Assembly (NCBI RefSeq): GCF_016654115.1
Contig: NZ_JAEQAZ010000003.1
Span: forward strand, 62,001 to 126,000
Length of the DNA: 64,000 nucleotides
Source: Streptomyces sp. MBT53
GTDB lineage: Bacteria > Actinomycetota > Actinomycetes > Streptomycetales > Streptomycetaceae
Reading direction: 5' to 3'
The position numbers and the translations under genes were made by a program. Under the pieces are notes generated by a model that was not told the DNA's origin, did not search any database, and worked only from the letters and a program-made list of their open reading frames with translations. The first letter of the stretch is position 1. The number at the start of each line of letters is the position of its first letter. Shown here in pieces: positions 26,540 to 35,159 of this stretch.

Positions 26540-27919
26540 ATGGCCTCCGTTCCCGGAGCGCGCGACCCTCGGACGATGACACGGCATCGGACCGGACTGA
26601 TCCTGACCCTGCTCATCGGCCTCGGTGCCGTGGCGGCCGGCACCCCGGACGCCACGGCAGCGCCTCCGACCCCATCGGCCTCGCCCGTGGTCACCGCCCT
26701 GGACCGCTCCGCCCACCCCCTGCGGACCGTCGAACCGGGCGGCGACACCGACGACCTGCGCCCGCTCGACCGCATGATCGGCGGCGCCACGGTCGTCGGC
26801 CTCGGCGAGGCCACCCACAGCTCGCACGACTTCTTCGCCCTCAAGGACCGCGTCTTCCGCCACCTCGTCGAGAAGAAGGGCTTCCGCACCTTCGCCCTGG
26901 AGGGCGCCTGGAGCACCGGCCTGCGGCTCGACGACTATGTCCTGTACGGCAAAGGGGATCCGCAGCGCATCATGCGCGAGGAGTTCCAGCGCGACTACCT
27001 GTGGTGGAACAACACCGACTATCTGCGGCTCGTCGAGTGGATGCGCGCGTACAACGTCCGGCACCCCGGCGACCCCGTCCGCTTCATGGGCGACGACATC
27101 GGCTGGGCCGGACCCGAGCTCTACGACTCGATCACCGCCCAAGTGGCCCGTATCCACCCGGAGTTGAGCACCCGCCTCGCCGAGCTGTACCGAGGGCTGC
27201 GGCCCACGGTCCCGGCCGGGACGTACATCCAGCAGTACCTGGACAAGCCGTACGCCGAACGGCAGGAGATGGCCGAACGCACGGGACGGGCACTGGAGTT
27301 GCTGAAGCGGCAGGCTCCGGGCAAGGACCGCGCGGCGTACGACTGGGCCGTTCAGAACGCGGCCGTCGTCGACCAGGTGGCCCGGCAGTACGACTTCGAC
27401 TTCGACCGACCCGCGCAGATCGCCGCCGCCATGCGCTACCGCGACGAGACGATGGCGGCCAACGTCGTCTGGTGGCAACGGCACACCGGTACCAAGGTGC
27501 TGCTGTCCGCGCACGACGCCCACATCGGGTACGTGCCGTCCGATCCGGTCAACTACCCCAAGATGCAAGGGGCGTTCCTCCGCGACACCCTCGGCAACGG
27601 GTATCTCAACGTGGGTCTGACCTTCGACCGGGGCTCGTTCAACGCCACCGGCCCGGACGACGCGATCCACCGCTGGACACTGGGACCGGCCGGCCCCGGC
27701 AGCAATGAACGGACCCTGGACCAGGTGCGGTTCACCGACTACCTGATCGATCTGCGCACGGTCGGATCACCGGCCCGCGCATGGCTCGACACGGCGCGGC
27801 CGACCCGCAGCATCGGTACCGCCTACCCGGAGGACCCCGGGAGCATCGCGCTGGCCCGCAGCTACGACGTCCTGGTCCACCTTCACCGCGTCACGGCCGC
27901 CCGGCTGCGCGACCGATAG
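26540..27919 (+). CDS. Secreted erythromycin esterase-family protein
   Basis: This 459-residue protein has an N-terminal signal peptide (hydrophobic stretch about 18-35, cleavage near ATA-AP). The mature part carries the EreA/EreB motifs GLGEATHSSHDFF (His and Glu), FALEGAW, RDETMAANVVW and LSAHDAHI (late His). The family hydrolyses the macrolide lactone ring in resistance enzymes, but many Streptomyces members have unknown substrates. A signal peptide implies an outside target. It overlaps the convergent CGNR gene by 37 bp. Confidence 0.85.
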   Translation: MASVPGARDPRTMTRHRTGLILTLLIGLGAVAAGTPDATAAPPTPSASPVVTALDRSAHPLRTVEPGGDTDDLRPLDRMIGGATVVGLGEATHSSHDFFALKDRVFRHLVEKKGFRTFALEGAWSTGLRLDDYVLYGKGDPQRIMREEFQRDYLWWNNTDYLRLVEWMRAYNVRHPGDPVRFMGDDIGWAGPELYDSITAQVARIHPELSTRLAELYRGLRPTVPAGTYIQQYLDKPYAERQEMAERTGRALELLKRQAPGKDRAAYDWAVQNAAVVDQVARQYDFDFDRPAQIAAAMRYRDETMAANVVWWQRHTGTKVLLSAHDAHIGYVPSDPVNYPKMQGAFLRDTLGNGYLNVGLTFDRGSFNATGPDDAIHRWTLGPAGPGSNERTLDQVRFTDYLIDLRTVGSPARAWLDTARPTRSIGTAYPEDPGSIALARSYDVLVHLHRVTAARLRDR

Positions 27920-28449
27920 CCCGCGATCTTCGCGAGGTTGCCGCAGCGGTCCATCGAGCACCAACGGCGGCGGCGGGCCTGGGAGTCGTCCAGGAACAGC
28001 AGTGAACACTCCGGGTTCTCGCACTCCTTGACCCGCTCCAGCAGCGGACCGCCCACCAGCAGGACGCCGTCCCGGGCCACCGTGGCCAGTGCCGCGCGCG
28101 CCGGATGCGCCGACTTCCAGCGCGGCTCGCCCAGTTGGGGCGCGAGATCCGGGCGCGCGGCGGCCTCGTTGACCCGCTCGACATCGGCCGCCGCCGGTTC
28201 CCGCCCGGCCATCGCGTCCCGTACGACCCGGTACAGCGCCTCGCGCAGGGTGCGCGCGTCGGTCAGCTCGCGGGCGGTTACCCGCACCGGTTCGGCGTCC
28301 GTCGACAGCTCCGCCTCCGCGATCCAGGTGGCCAGGGCGGCAGGGTCGGGGAGCCGCTCGACGGGGGTGGCGTGGCGTTTGCCGAGCGTCGCCACGAAGT
28401 TCAGGCACGGGCGTCCGCCGATGAACGGGAAGACGGGCGGAGTGGTCAT
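27883..28449 (-). CDS. CGNR zinc-finger / ABATE-domain regulator
   Basis: This 188-residue protein has an N-terminal ABATE domain (FIGGRPCLNFVATL at about 9-22, DARTLREALYRVV) and a C-terminal CGNR-type zinc finger (CENPECSLLFLD, WCSMDRCGNLAK) with four cysteines. Such proteins are probable stress-related transcription regulators. Upstream lie three copies of a palindrome shared with the divergent quinone oxidoreductase gene, consistent with this protein binding there. Confidence 0.87.
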   Translation of the reverse strand: MTTPPVFPFIGGRPCLNFVATLGKRHATPVERLPDPAALATWIAEAELSTDAEPVRVTARELTDARTLREALYRVVRDAMAGREPAAADVERVNEAAARPDLAPQLGEPRWKSAHPARAALATVARDGVLLVGGPLLERVKECENPECSLLFLDDSQARRRRWCSMDRCGNLAKIAGYRSRSRAAVTR

Positions 28450-28463
28450 GGCAGCGAGCCTAC

Positions 28464-28496
28464 CTCGCGCACACCGGTTCATGCGGTGTGCGCGAG
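28464..28496. promoter_or_regulatory. Operator 1 of the CGNR regulator region
   Basis: CTCGCGCACACC-N9-GGTGTGCGCGAG is a perfect 12-bp inverted repeat just upstream of the CGNR gene start. Its core ACACC-N9-GGTGT recurs at 28514 and 28542. Confidence 0.65.
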
Positions 28497-28513
28497 GAAT
28501 GCGGGCATGCCTT

Positions 28514-28534
28514 GACACCGCTTCGTACGGTGTC
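28514..28534. promoter_or_regulatory. Operator 2 of the CGNR regulator region
   Basis: GACACCG-N7-CGGTGTC overlaps a TTGACA (28512-28517) that can serve as the -35 of the divergent quinone oxidoreductase gene. Binding here should block that promoter. Confidence 0.65.
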
Positions 28535-28541
28535 GCATGGT

Positions 28542-28562
28542 GACACCAGTTCAAATGGTGTC
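28542..28562. promoter_or_regulatory. Operator 3 of the CGNR regulator region
   Basis: GACACCA-N7-TGGTGTC is the third copy, 28 bp from operator 2. All three have a TTC near the centre of the spacer. Confidence 0.65.
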
Positions 28563-28601
28563 GGCCGGGTTCGGGGGCCGCGACAGGGAGTGGGTGGCGG
28601 T

Positions 28602-29603
28602 ATGCGTGCGGTACGGATCGACGAGTTCGGCGGGCCCGAGGTGCTGGTGCCGGTCGAGATGCCCGACCCGGTCGCGGGTCCGGGGCAGGTGCTGGTGCGG
28701 GTCGCCGCGGCGGGCGTGAACCGCGCGGACGCCCTGATCAGGTCCGGGAACTACCACCGGGCCGGACGCCCGCCGCTGATCCCGGGAGTGGAAGGCGCGG
28801 GTACCGTCGCCGCGTTGGGCGAGGGCGTCACCGGATTCTCCGTCGGCCAGCGGGTCGTGGCCCTCGACGGCGTCAACTCACCAGGTTTCTACGCCGAGTT
28901 GGCGGCCGTGCCCGCGACGCAGGTGACCGCCCTGCCCGACGGCATCGACCTCACGCATGCCGCCGCGCTGCCCGTCGCCTGGCTGTCGGCCTGGTACTGC
29001 CTGCGGCACCTAGCCCGCGTCACCAAGGAGGACACGGTGGTCGTGAAGGCCGCCGCGAGCGGGGTCGGCAGCGCGGCCGTGCAGATCGCGGCCGAGACCG
29101 GCGCCCGCGTCGTCGCACTCGCCGGATCGCCCGAAAAGGCCGCCTGGGCAGGGGAGTTCGGCGCCCATGCGACCGTCGACACCTCGGCGCACCCGGACGA
29201 CGCCGAGGTCGACGAGGTGCTGCGGCTCACCGACGGGCGCGGCGCGGATGTCGTCCTCGACACCGTCGGCGGACGGGCCTTCGGGCGCAGCCTGCGCGAG
29301 ATCGGACACGGCGGCCGGGTCGTCGCCCTCGCCAATGTCGCCCTGGAGACAAGCACCGTCGACACCCGCGACTTCTACCCGAAGAACGCCTCGATCCTCG
29401 GCTTCCAGCTCACCAACCTCCAGGTCCACGGCGGCTACGACCCCCGCCCGGACCTGCGTGAACTGGCCGAACGGGTCGCCGCCGGCACCTACCGCGTGCC
29501 GATCGAGACGGTCGTACCCCTCGCCGAGGCACGTGCCGCCCACGAGCGGCTCGAGCGACGCGACAACCGGGGCAAGATCGTCATCGCGGTGCCGGGAGAG
29601 TGA
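28602..29603 (+). CDS. NADPH:quinone oxidoreductase-like MDR protein
   Basis: This 333-residue medium-chain dehydrogenase of the QOR group has GVEGAGTVAALGEG and the cofactor loop VVKAAASGVGSAAVQIA. The structural zinc cysteines are absent, as usual in the quinone reductase branch. It should reduce quinones or enones with NADPH. Transcribed away from the CGNR regulator and preceded by its three operators, so I infer control by that regulator, perhaps in response to electrophiles. Confidence 0.87.
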   Translation: MRAVRIDEFGGPEVLVPVEMPDPVAGPGQVLVRVAAAGVNRADALIRSGNYHRAGRPPLIPGVEGAGTVAALGEGVTGFSVGQRVVALDGVNSPGFYAELAAVPATQVTALPDGIDLTHAAALPVAWLSAWYCLRHLARVTKEDTVVVKAAASGVGSAAVQIAAETGARVVALAGSPEKAAWAGEFGAHATVDTSAHPDDAEVDEVLRLTDGRGADVVLDTVGGRAFGRSLREIGHGGRVVALANVALETSTVDTRDFYPKNASILGFQLTNLQVHGGYDPRPDLRELAERVAAGTYRVPIETVVPLAEARAAHERLERRDNRGKIVIAVPGE

Positions 29604-29648
29604 CGTCGGACGTACGGCTTGTGCGGCTCGTGCGGCTCGGGGGTGAGG

Positions 29649-30143
29649 TCAGACGTACAGCTTGTCGAGGAAGGCGGTCAGATTGCCCACCGTCCGCTCG
29701 ATCTGCTGCTCCACGGTGAGGCTCTCCTCGATGCGGATGCCCGACTCGGGGATCCTCCTGCCGCGCACATAGAGGGAACAGGCGAGGTCGGTGCACATGT
29801 ACAGGCCGACCGAGTTGCCCTCGCGGCCCGCCGGGCCCGCCTTGCGCGCGGTCATCAGGGAGACCCCGCCGCCCGGATGGGTCGTCACGCACAGCGAACA
29901 CATGCTCCGGTGCAGAAAGCCGCGCTGCGCGGACGGAAACCGCAGGGTGACCCCGACCGGCCCGTCCGCCCGCTCGGCGACGAGATAACTGCGGTCCGGC
30001 GCCCCCGGATCCCGCCAGCCCAGGAAGTCCAGGTCGCCCCACGGACGGCTGTCGAGATCACGGGGGACCGCCAGGCGCTTCGCCTCGCCCTTCGAGCAGT
30101 TGACGAAGGAGTCGCGGATGTCCTGCTCGGTGAGTGATCTCAT
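29649..30143 (-). CDS. FBP-domain protein (EF-G-binding, FusB-like zinc finger)
   Basis: This 164-residue protein has the FBP C-terminal treble-clef layout: a short helical N-terminus (TEQDIRDSFVNCSKGEAKRL), then CSLC...H and C...C zinc ligands around 83-120 (SMCSLCVTTH, MCTDLACSLYVRG). FusB-type proteins bind elongation factor G and can rescue it from fusidic acid. Actinobacterial FBP proteins are less studied, so the EF-G role is by family. AGGAG precedes the ATG. Confidence 0.82.
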   Translation of the reverse strand: MRSLTEQDIRDSFVNCSKGEAKRLAVPRDLDSRPWGDLDFLGWRDPGAPDRSYLVAERADGPVGVTLRFPSAQRGFLHRSMCSLCVTTHPGGGVSLMTARKAGPAGREGNSVGLYMCTDLACSLYVRGRRIPESGIRIEESLTVEQQIERTVGNLTAFLDKLYV

Positions 30144-30170
30144 GGGGGAGTCTCCTGGGGTGGTGTCCGT

Positions 30171-30197
30171 CCGAAACCTAGGGGGTCTAGGTTTCGG
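30171..30197. promoter_or_regulatory. Perfect palindrome between FBP and DUF3626 genes
   Basis: CCGAAACCTAG-N5-CTAGGTTTCGG is a perfect 11-bp inverted repeat in an 87-bp divergent intergenic region, 28 bp from the FBP start and 34 bp from the DUF3626 start. CTAG is rare in this DNA, so the site is unlikely by chance. No regulator is adjacent. Confidence 0.6.
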
Positions 30198-30230
30198 CCC
30201 AGGGTAGTGAGGCGAGCGGTGGGGGAGCCA

Positions 30231-31121
30231 ATGGATTTCGAGGACGCCGGGGCCCGCCAGGCGCGGGCCCTGCGCCATGTCGCGGCCAGGTCGTCGGGCC
30301 CGGCCGTCGACCCGCGACTGCGCATCACCCTCAACTTCCACCCCGACCGCACGGCGGCCGGACGCCCGATCCTCGACGCGCTGGCCCAGGACGGCACGTA
30401 CCACTCGCAGTTCGTGACCGGCACCAGCAACGGCGGCCTCACCGCGCACCCCGGCGGCGACCGCTGGCGCTGGGAGGCCCGGATCTTCGCCGGGGCCTAC
30501 GACGGGGCGCCCGCCGTCGAGCGACCGGTGTACGGCGCGCTGAACTTCCGGCACCAACTGGTCGGCGCCGCCCCGCGGTTCGGCTCCTCGCACCTCCGGC
30601 TGACCGGCGCGGCTCTCGCCCGTGCGACCTTCTGCTACCCCGACAGCGCGGCCGAACCGACCGAGTTCGGCGTCGCCGCGGGCATGTCCCTGATCGCGCT
30701 CGCCGAGGCCGACGAGCAGGACGCCCTCAACGACTACATCGAGACCCAGGTGCACGGCGGAGTCGACCTCGCCCGGGACGCCGAGGCCCTCGTCCTGGAC
30801 GTGAGTTATCGCGGCACCCAGGTCGAGACCTCCGCCCGCCGCCTGCCCTGCCCGGTCGAATGGCACCCCGGATACCGGCTCACCGTGGGCGAGTTGAGGC
30901 GGTACGCGGACTACCGAGGGCAGGAGTACGCCGATCTCGGCGCCCGTATCGCGGAGAGGGGCGTGCTCGACCCCCGGATCATCGGGGACGCGGCCCGCAC
31001 CGGCCGCCACGAACTCCAGGACCTGAAGATGGTCTGGCACACGCTGGCCCGCTTCGGGGCTCCGGCGGGAGCGGGTACCGCGGTGGACGGCCGTGGTCGG
31101 CCGGTGGCGTGGACGGGCTGA
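30231..31121 (+). CDS. DUF3626 protein
   Basis: This 296-residue protein belongs to DUF3626, seen in ITLNFHPDR, DGTYHSQFVTGTSNGGLT and RWRWEARIFAGAYDG. The late EWHPGYRLTVGELRRYADYRG is also typical. No function is known to me. ATG at 30231 is preceded by GGGGGAG; an in-frame GTG at 30219 is possible. Divergent from the FBP gene. Confidence 0.78.
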   Translation: MDFEDAGARQARALRHVAARSSGPAVDPRLRITLNFHPDRTAAGRPILDALAQDGTYHSQFVTGTSNGGLTAHPGGDRWRWEARIFAGAYDGAPAVERPVYGALNFRHQLVGAAPRFGSSHLRLTGAALARATFCYPDSAAEPTEFGVAAGMSLIALAEADEQDALNDYIETQVHGGVDLARDAEALVLDVSYRGTQVETSARRLPCPVEWHPGYRLTVGELRRYADYRGQEYADLGARIAERGVLDPRIIGDAARTGRHELQDLKMVWHTLARFGAPAGAGTAVDGRGRPVAWTG

Positions 31122-31144
31122 ACTGGTCGCGGGAGACGAGGACT

Positions 31145-32038
31145 TCAGGCTTCGAGCCGTGCGGTCAGGAACCGTCCGGCCCGGTCCAGGGCGGCGCCGG
31201 CCTCGTCGAGGATCGGGCCGTAGGCCTGGAAGACGTGCGGCACTCCGGGGGTGACGTCGAGGGTGACCTCCACATCCGCGACGGCGGCGCGCCCGGCCAG
31301 GCGTACGGCGTCGTCGAGGAGGATCTCGTGGCTGCCGACCTGGATGAGCAGGGGCGGCAGACCGGACAGGTCGGCGAAGACGGGGCTGATCAGGCCGAGG
31401 GCGGGGTCCTGTCCCGCCGTGTAGCCGGCGACGAGGGGTTCGAGGAGTTCCCGGGAGAACAGCGGATCGGCCGCTCGCCTGGTCTCCATGGACGCCCCGG
31501 CGAGGGTGAGGTCGACGTACGGCGACATGACGAAGGCCGCGGCCGGCAGGGGCAGCCCGTGGTCGCGGGCGTTGACCAGGGTGGCGACGACGAGTCCGCC
31601 GCCCGCTGACTCGCCCGAGAAGACGATGTCCGAGGGCCTGACGCCGTCGGCCAGCAGGGCTTCGTAGACCGCCAACGCGTCGTCCACCGCCGCCGGATAC
31701 GGATGTTCGGGGGCGAGCCGGTACTCGACGGAGTAGGCCTTGGCGGCGGTCCGTCCGCCGACCTGCGCGGCCAGGCCCGCGGAGCTGAGGGCGTCCCCCA
31801 GGAGGTAGACGCCGCCGTGGAAGTACAGGACGACGTGCTCGGGTTCGACTCCGTCGACCGTGACCTCGACGGTGGGGACACCGCCCAGCGTGACCGGCAC
31901 CGTCTTCACCTCGGGAGGCAGCGGCTGCGCCGACGACGCCGCGTGCAGCCGCCGCCGTAGCTCCTCGACGTCACCGTCGAGAGGGAAGGGGGACTGCCGC
32001 AGGAACGCGTCGACGGTCTGTTGCTGCTCGGCGCTCAC
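31145..32038 (-). CDS. HSL-family alpha/beta hydrolase (esterase)
   Basis: This 297-residue esterase of the hormone-sensitive lipase group has the oxyanion motif YFHGGVYLLGD, nucleophile GESAGGG, acid in the VGSHEILLDDA region and the catalytic His in GVPHVFQ. It probably hydrolyses short-chain esters; the substrate is unknown. GTG at 32038 overlaps the stop of the small upstream gene (GTGA), so the pair is coupled. Last gene of the run controlled, I infer, by the palindrome at 32340. Confidence 0.87.
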   Translation of the reverse strand: MSAEQQQTVDAFLRQSPFPLDGDVEELRRRLHAASSAQPLPPEVKTVPVTLGGVPTVEVTVDGVEPEHVVLYFHGGVYLLGDALSSAGLAAQVGGRTAAKAYSVEYRLAPEHPYPAAVDDALAVYEALLADGVRPSDIVFSGESAGGGLVVATLVNARDHGLPLPAAAFVMSPYVDLTLAGASMETRRAADPLFSRELLEPLVAGYTAGQDPALGLISPVFADLSGLPPLLIQVGSHEILLDDAVRLAGRAAVADVEVTLDVTPGVPHVFQAYGPILDEAGAALDRAGRFLTARLEA

Positions 32039-32304
32039 GGAACATCTCCGTTCGACGGGGGCGGTTCGATCGGCACGCTTCGCTCGGCCGGCGCGGGCCG
32101 TACCTTGCGGACTTCGAGGAGATCGAGTCCCAGCGCCTCGATGCCGGCGAGGACACCGAAGAGCGCGGCGGTGTCCGGCAGCAGCCCGGTGAGCAGCGTC
32201 TCGGTGCCCTGCTGCTCCGGCTCGAACGCGGGGAACGCCGTGAGCAGGGTGGGGCCGAGGTGGCCGTCGACCCGGATCTGGTACAGGACGGGTTCATCAC
32301 CCAT
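32035..32304 (-). CDS. Small conserved protein upstream of the esterase
   Basis: This 89-residue soluble protein (MGDEPVLYQIRVDGHLG...LDLLEVRKVR) resembles a family of small actinobacterial proteins of about 80 residues (a YxIRV...GHLG start and an LTG-L-DQAALHGVL-like centre); I know no function for them. ATG at 32304 is chosen over an in-frame GTG at 32343, because the latter lies inside the 17-bp palindrome. Overlaps the esterase start by GTGA. Confidence 0.6.
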   Translation of the reverse strand: MGDEPVLYQIRVDGHLGPTLLTAFPAFEPEQQGTETLLTGLLPDTAALFGVLAGIEALGLDLLEVRKVRPAPAERSVPIEPPPSNGDVP

Positions 32305-32339
32305 GACGTCATGGTCGCCGGTGGCCGGGTGAACCCGCG

Positions 32340-32356
32340 TCACCGGAATCCGGTGA
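32340..32356. promoter_or_regulatory. 17-bp palindrome, copy 1 (candidate LAL-regulator operator)
   Basis: TCACCGGAATCCGGTGA is a perfect 8-bp inverted repeat around one base. It is centred 44 bp upstream of the small-protein/esterase operon start. The same sequence (reverse complement) lies at 37649-37665. Confidence 0.7.
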
Positions 32357-32367
32357 CCGTACGGTGC

Positions 32368-35019
32368 TCACCCGCGGCCGTTGGACAGCAGCCGCAGTTC
32401 GCGGCCGCGGTGCACCGCCGAGGACCGGTCCCCGGCGCCGAGCTTGGCGTAGATCCGCCGTATGTGGGTGTTGACGGTGTTGAGCGAGACCGACAGTTCG
32501 GCGGCGATCTCGGGGCGGGTGAGGTTCGTCGGCAGATAGCGCAGGACGCGCAGTTCGCTGGGGCTGAGTTCCTCGGCCGGGCCCGGGGCCGACCGGCCCG
32601 GGGTGTCGCCGCGGACGGTGTCGAGGATGTCGGAGACCAGTGCGGCGTGCGAGGTGGTGCGCGGCAGGGCGTCGAGAAGTTCCCAGGCGCCGGTCATCAC
32701 GAACGGCAGGATCATCCGGTCCGGTTCGGCGAGGTGCAGGGCCTCCTCCACGGCCGCTCCCGCCGCGTGTTCGTCTCCGAGGTCGCGGCAGGCGAGCGCG
32801 TCCAGGAGGCGGGCCTCGATCGGGGTGAGGAAGGAGGTGACGGGGGCGGTGCCGTCCAGGACCGGCCGGAGGGCGCGGCGGGCACCGGCGGGGTCCCGCT
32901 CGGCGAGGTGGAGCACCGCCGCCGCGTTGCGGATCTCGGCCACGGCGGACTGCCGGTCGTCGAGGGCGGCGAGGTCGGCCCGTGCGCGGTCGACCGTTCC
33001 GAGGCGGGCCCGGGTGGCGATCGTCCAGGCGGTCACCCGGGACGACAGCCCGTGCCGGCTCACCATGTGGGCCTGGACCTGCTCGGCGGCGGTCAACTCG
33101 GCCAGCGTCTCGGCGTGTTGGCCGCGTGCGGCGGCCAGCATCGCGGAGGTCAGATGCACCAGTAGACGCACGCCGGGCTCGCCCTCGGACCGGGTGACGC
33201 GCCGGGCGCGGTCGAGCCACCGCTCGCCCCGGTCGAACTCGCCCGCGCAGATCAGCGTCCCGGCCAGGGAGACCTGGGCGGGCGCGATCACCGCCGCCGC
33301 GTCCCACCCGTAGCGGGCGGCCAGCGCGACGGCCTCCTCGCAGCGTTGCCGGACCAGCGCGAAGGAACGGTCGCCGGAGGCGAAGCCCAGATGGGCGCGG
33401 CAGGCCACCTCCAGATAGGGGCGGCCGATGTCGTGGGCGAGCGCGGCGCCCTCCAGGAGGTGCCGTTCGCTGTCGTCGAGCCGCAGCGACCAGGCCTCGG
33501 CGACCCCCAGGTTCAGCAGCGCGAGGGCCCGGAGGTCGCTGGCGAGCGCGATCTCGGTGTTGGAGCGGCCTTCGGCGGGCGAGGGCAGCGCGTCGGCCTG
33601 CTCGAACACGGCGTCGAAGTGCCCGCGCAACCGGGCCAGCAGCAGGTTCAGGGACGCGATCGCCGTCCGCAGCCGGGGCTGTCGGTCGGGCGGTGTCGTG
33701 GCGGCGTACGCCCCGGCGATCTCGAGATGCGCCCGGGCCTCCGCCAGCCGGTGCCGGTGCAGATCGGCGTTGGCGTACACCAGGGCCAGTTCCGGGGAGT
33801 CCTCGCCGACGCACGCCGGGAACGCGCGCAGCAGCGCCACCGCGCTCCCGGCCTGCCCGTCGAGCGTGAGGCTGACCGTGTGGTCGGTGAGCAGCCGGGC
33901 CGCCTCGGACCAGTCGCCGGCGGCCTGCAGATGTCGTACGGCATCCACGGCCTGGGCGTGTTCGGCGAACCAGCGCGCGGCCAGCCGGTGCAGTTCCGGG
34001 ATGGCCTCCGGGATGGTGCGGCGCAGTTCCAGCCGGAGCAGGTCGGCGAACATGTGGTGGTAGCGGAACCAGGTGCGCTCGGGGTCGAGCGACACGACGA
34101 ACGCGTTGGCGTCCTCCAGCTCCAGCAGGATGCGCTCCGAACCGGTCGCCCCGGTGAGCAGATCGGCCAGCTCGCCGTTGATCCGGTCGGGCAGGGAGGT
34201 GCGCAGCAACAACCGCTGTACATGGGGTGGTTGGCGCTCCAGCATCTCGGCCATCAGGTATTCGGCGACCGTACGGTGACTGCCGGAGAACTCGGCGACG
34301 AACCGCTCGGGATCCGGGTGCCCGGTCAGGGAGAGCACGGCGAGCCGCAGTCCGGCGGCCCAGCCCTCGGCCCGCCGGTGGAGCAGCCTGGCGACGTCGT
34401 CGGGCAGCGCGACTCCGGAAGCGGCGAGGAGATCACGGGTCTCGGCCTCGCTGAACCGCAGCTGCGCGGCGCGGATCTCGGCCAACTCCCCGGTCAGGCG
34501 CAGCCGGTGGAGATGCAGCGGCGGGTCGTGTCGGGTCGCGACGATCGCGTGGACGTCCCGGGGGAGTGCCGTGAGCAGGGCTGTCAGCTGCTCGGCGGCC
34601 TCCGCTGAGCCGAGTTCGTGCAGGTCGTCGATGACGAGGTAGAAGGTGCCGCCGGACGCGGTGATCTCGGACAGTACCTTGTCCGCCATCGCGCCGCCGT
34701 CGAAACCGGGCGCTGTGGGAAGCGGCTCGGTGGCGTCCGTCGCGGCGCGGACCGCCTCCAGCAGGGCGAGCCAGAACAGCTGCGCGTCCTGCTGACCGGG
34801 CCGTACCGACATGAACGCGATACGGCGGTCCCGTCCCGGCCGGTCGGCCCACGCGTGCAGCAGGGAGGTCTTTCCGCTGCCGGCGGGCGCGGAGATCATC
34901 GTCACCCGCTGCTCGGACGCGCGGTCCAGGGCGGCGATCAGGTCGCGGCGGTCGATGAGACCCGGGCGGCTCCGGCCCGGTACGCGGACAGGGCCCGCGG
35001 TGGCCGGCAGGTCGGGCAT
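32368..35019 (-). CDS. MalT-like LuxR-family ATP-dependent regulator (LAL)
   Basis: This 883-residue regulator has an N-terminal STAND ATPase (Walker A SAPAGSGKTSLLHAWA at about 44-58, Walker B FYLVIDDLHEL), a winged-helix/TPR-type helical middle and a C-terminal LuxR HTH (LSPSELRVLRYLPTNLTRPEIA, LNTVNTHIRRIYAKLG; about 815-870). MalT-type proteins are activators triggered by ATP and a small inducer. ATG at 35019 has AGAGGA upstream; GTG at 35040 is an alternative. Its candidate operators precede three neighbouring transcription units. Confidence 0.9.
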   Translation of the reverse strand: MPDLPATAGPVRVPGRSRPGLIDRRDLIAALDRASEQRVTMISAPAGSGKTSLLHAWADRPGRDRRIAFMSVRPGQQDAQLFWLALLEAVRAATDATEPLPTAPGFDGGAMADKVLSEITASGGTFYLVIDDLHELGSAEAAEQLTALLTALPRDVHAIVATRHDPPLHLHRLRLTGELAEIRAAQLRFSEAETRDLLAASGVALPDDVARLLHRRAEGWAAGLRLAVLSLTGHPDPERFVAEFSGSHRTVAEYLMAEMLERQPPHVQRLLLRTSLPDRINGELADLLTGATGSERILLELEDANAFVVSLDPERTWFRYHHMFADLLRLELRRTIPEAIPELHRLAARWFAEHAQAVDAVRHLQAAGDWSEAARLLTDHTVSLTLDGQAGSAVALLRAFPACVGEDSPELALVYANADLHRHRLAEARAHLEIAGAYAATTPPDRQPRLRTAIASLNLLLARLRGHFDAVFEQADALPSPAEGRSNTEIALASDLRALALLNLGVAEAWSLRLDDSERHLLEGAALAHDIGRPYLEVACRAHLGFASGDRSFALVRQRCEEAVALAARYGWDAAAVIAPAQVSLAGTLICAGEFDRGERWLDRARRVTRSEGEPGVRLLVHLTSAMLAAARGQHAETLAELTAAEQVQAHMVSRHGLSSRVTAWTIATRARLGTVDRARADLAALDDRQSAVAEIRNAAAVLHLAERDPAGARRALRPVLDGTAPVTSFLTPIEARLLDALACRDLGDEHAAGAAVEEALHLAEPDRMILPFVMTGAWELLDALPRTTSHAALVSDILDTVRGDTPGRSAPGPAEELSPSELRVLRYLPTNLTRPEIAAELSVSLNTVNTHIRRIYAKLGAGDRSSAVHRGRELRLLSNGRG

Positions 35020-35063
35020 GACGCCATGTCCTCTGGTCACGCGGTCAGCGTAGTCGATGCGAA

Positions 35064-35080
35064 TCACCGCATCCCGGCGA
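35064..35080. promoter_or_regulatory. 17-bp palindrome, degenerate copy 3
   Basis: TCACCGCATCCCGGCGA matches the 37649 copy at 14 of 17 positions. It lies in the divergent region of the LAL regulator and the aldo/keto reductase. A perfect 10-bp palindrome TGACCGGTCA follows at 35081-35090. Confidence 0.45.
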
Positions 35081-35159
35081 TGACCGGTCACCTCCACGGC
35101 CGTGATTCTGGCCAGGCGCTCGAAGGGCGAGTCACGTGTGTGAGCCGACAGGAGACGGT

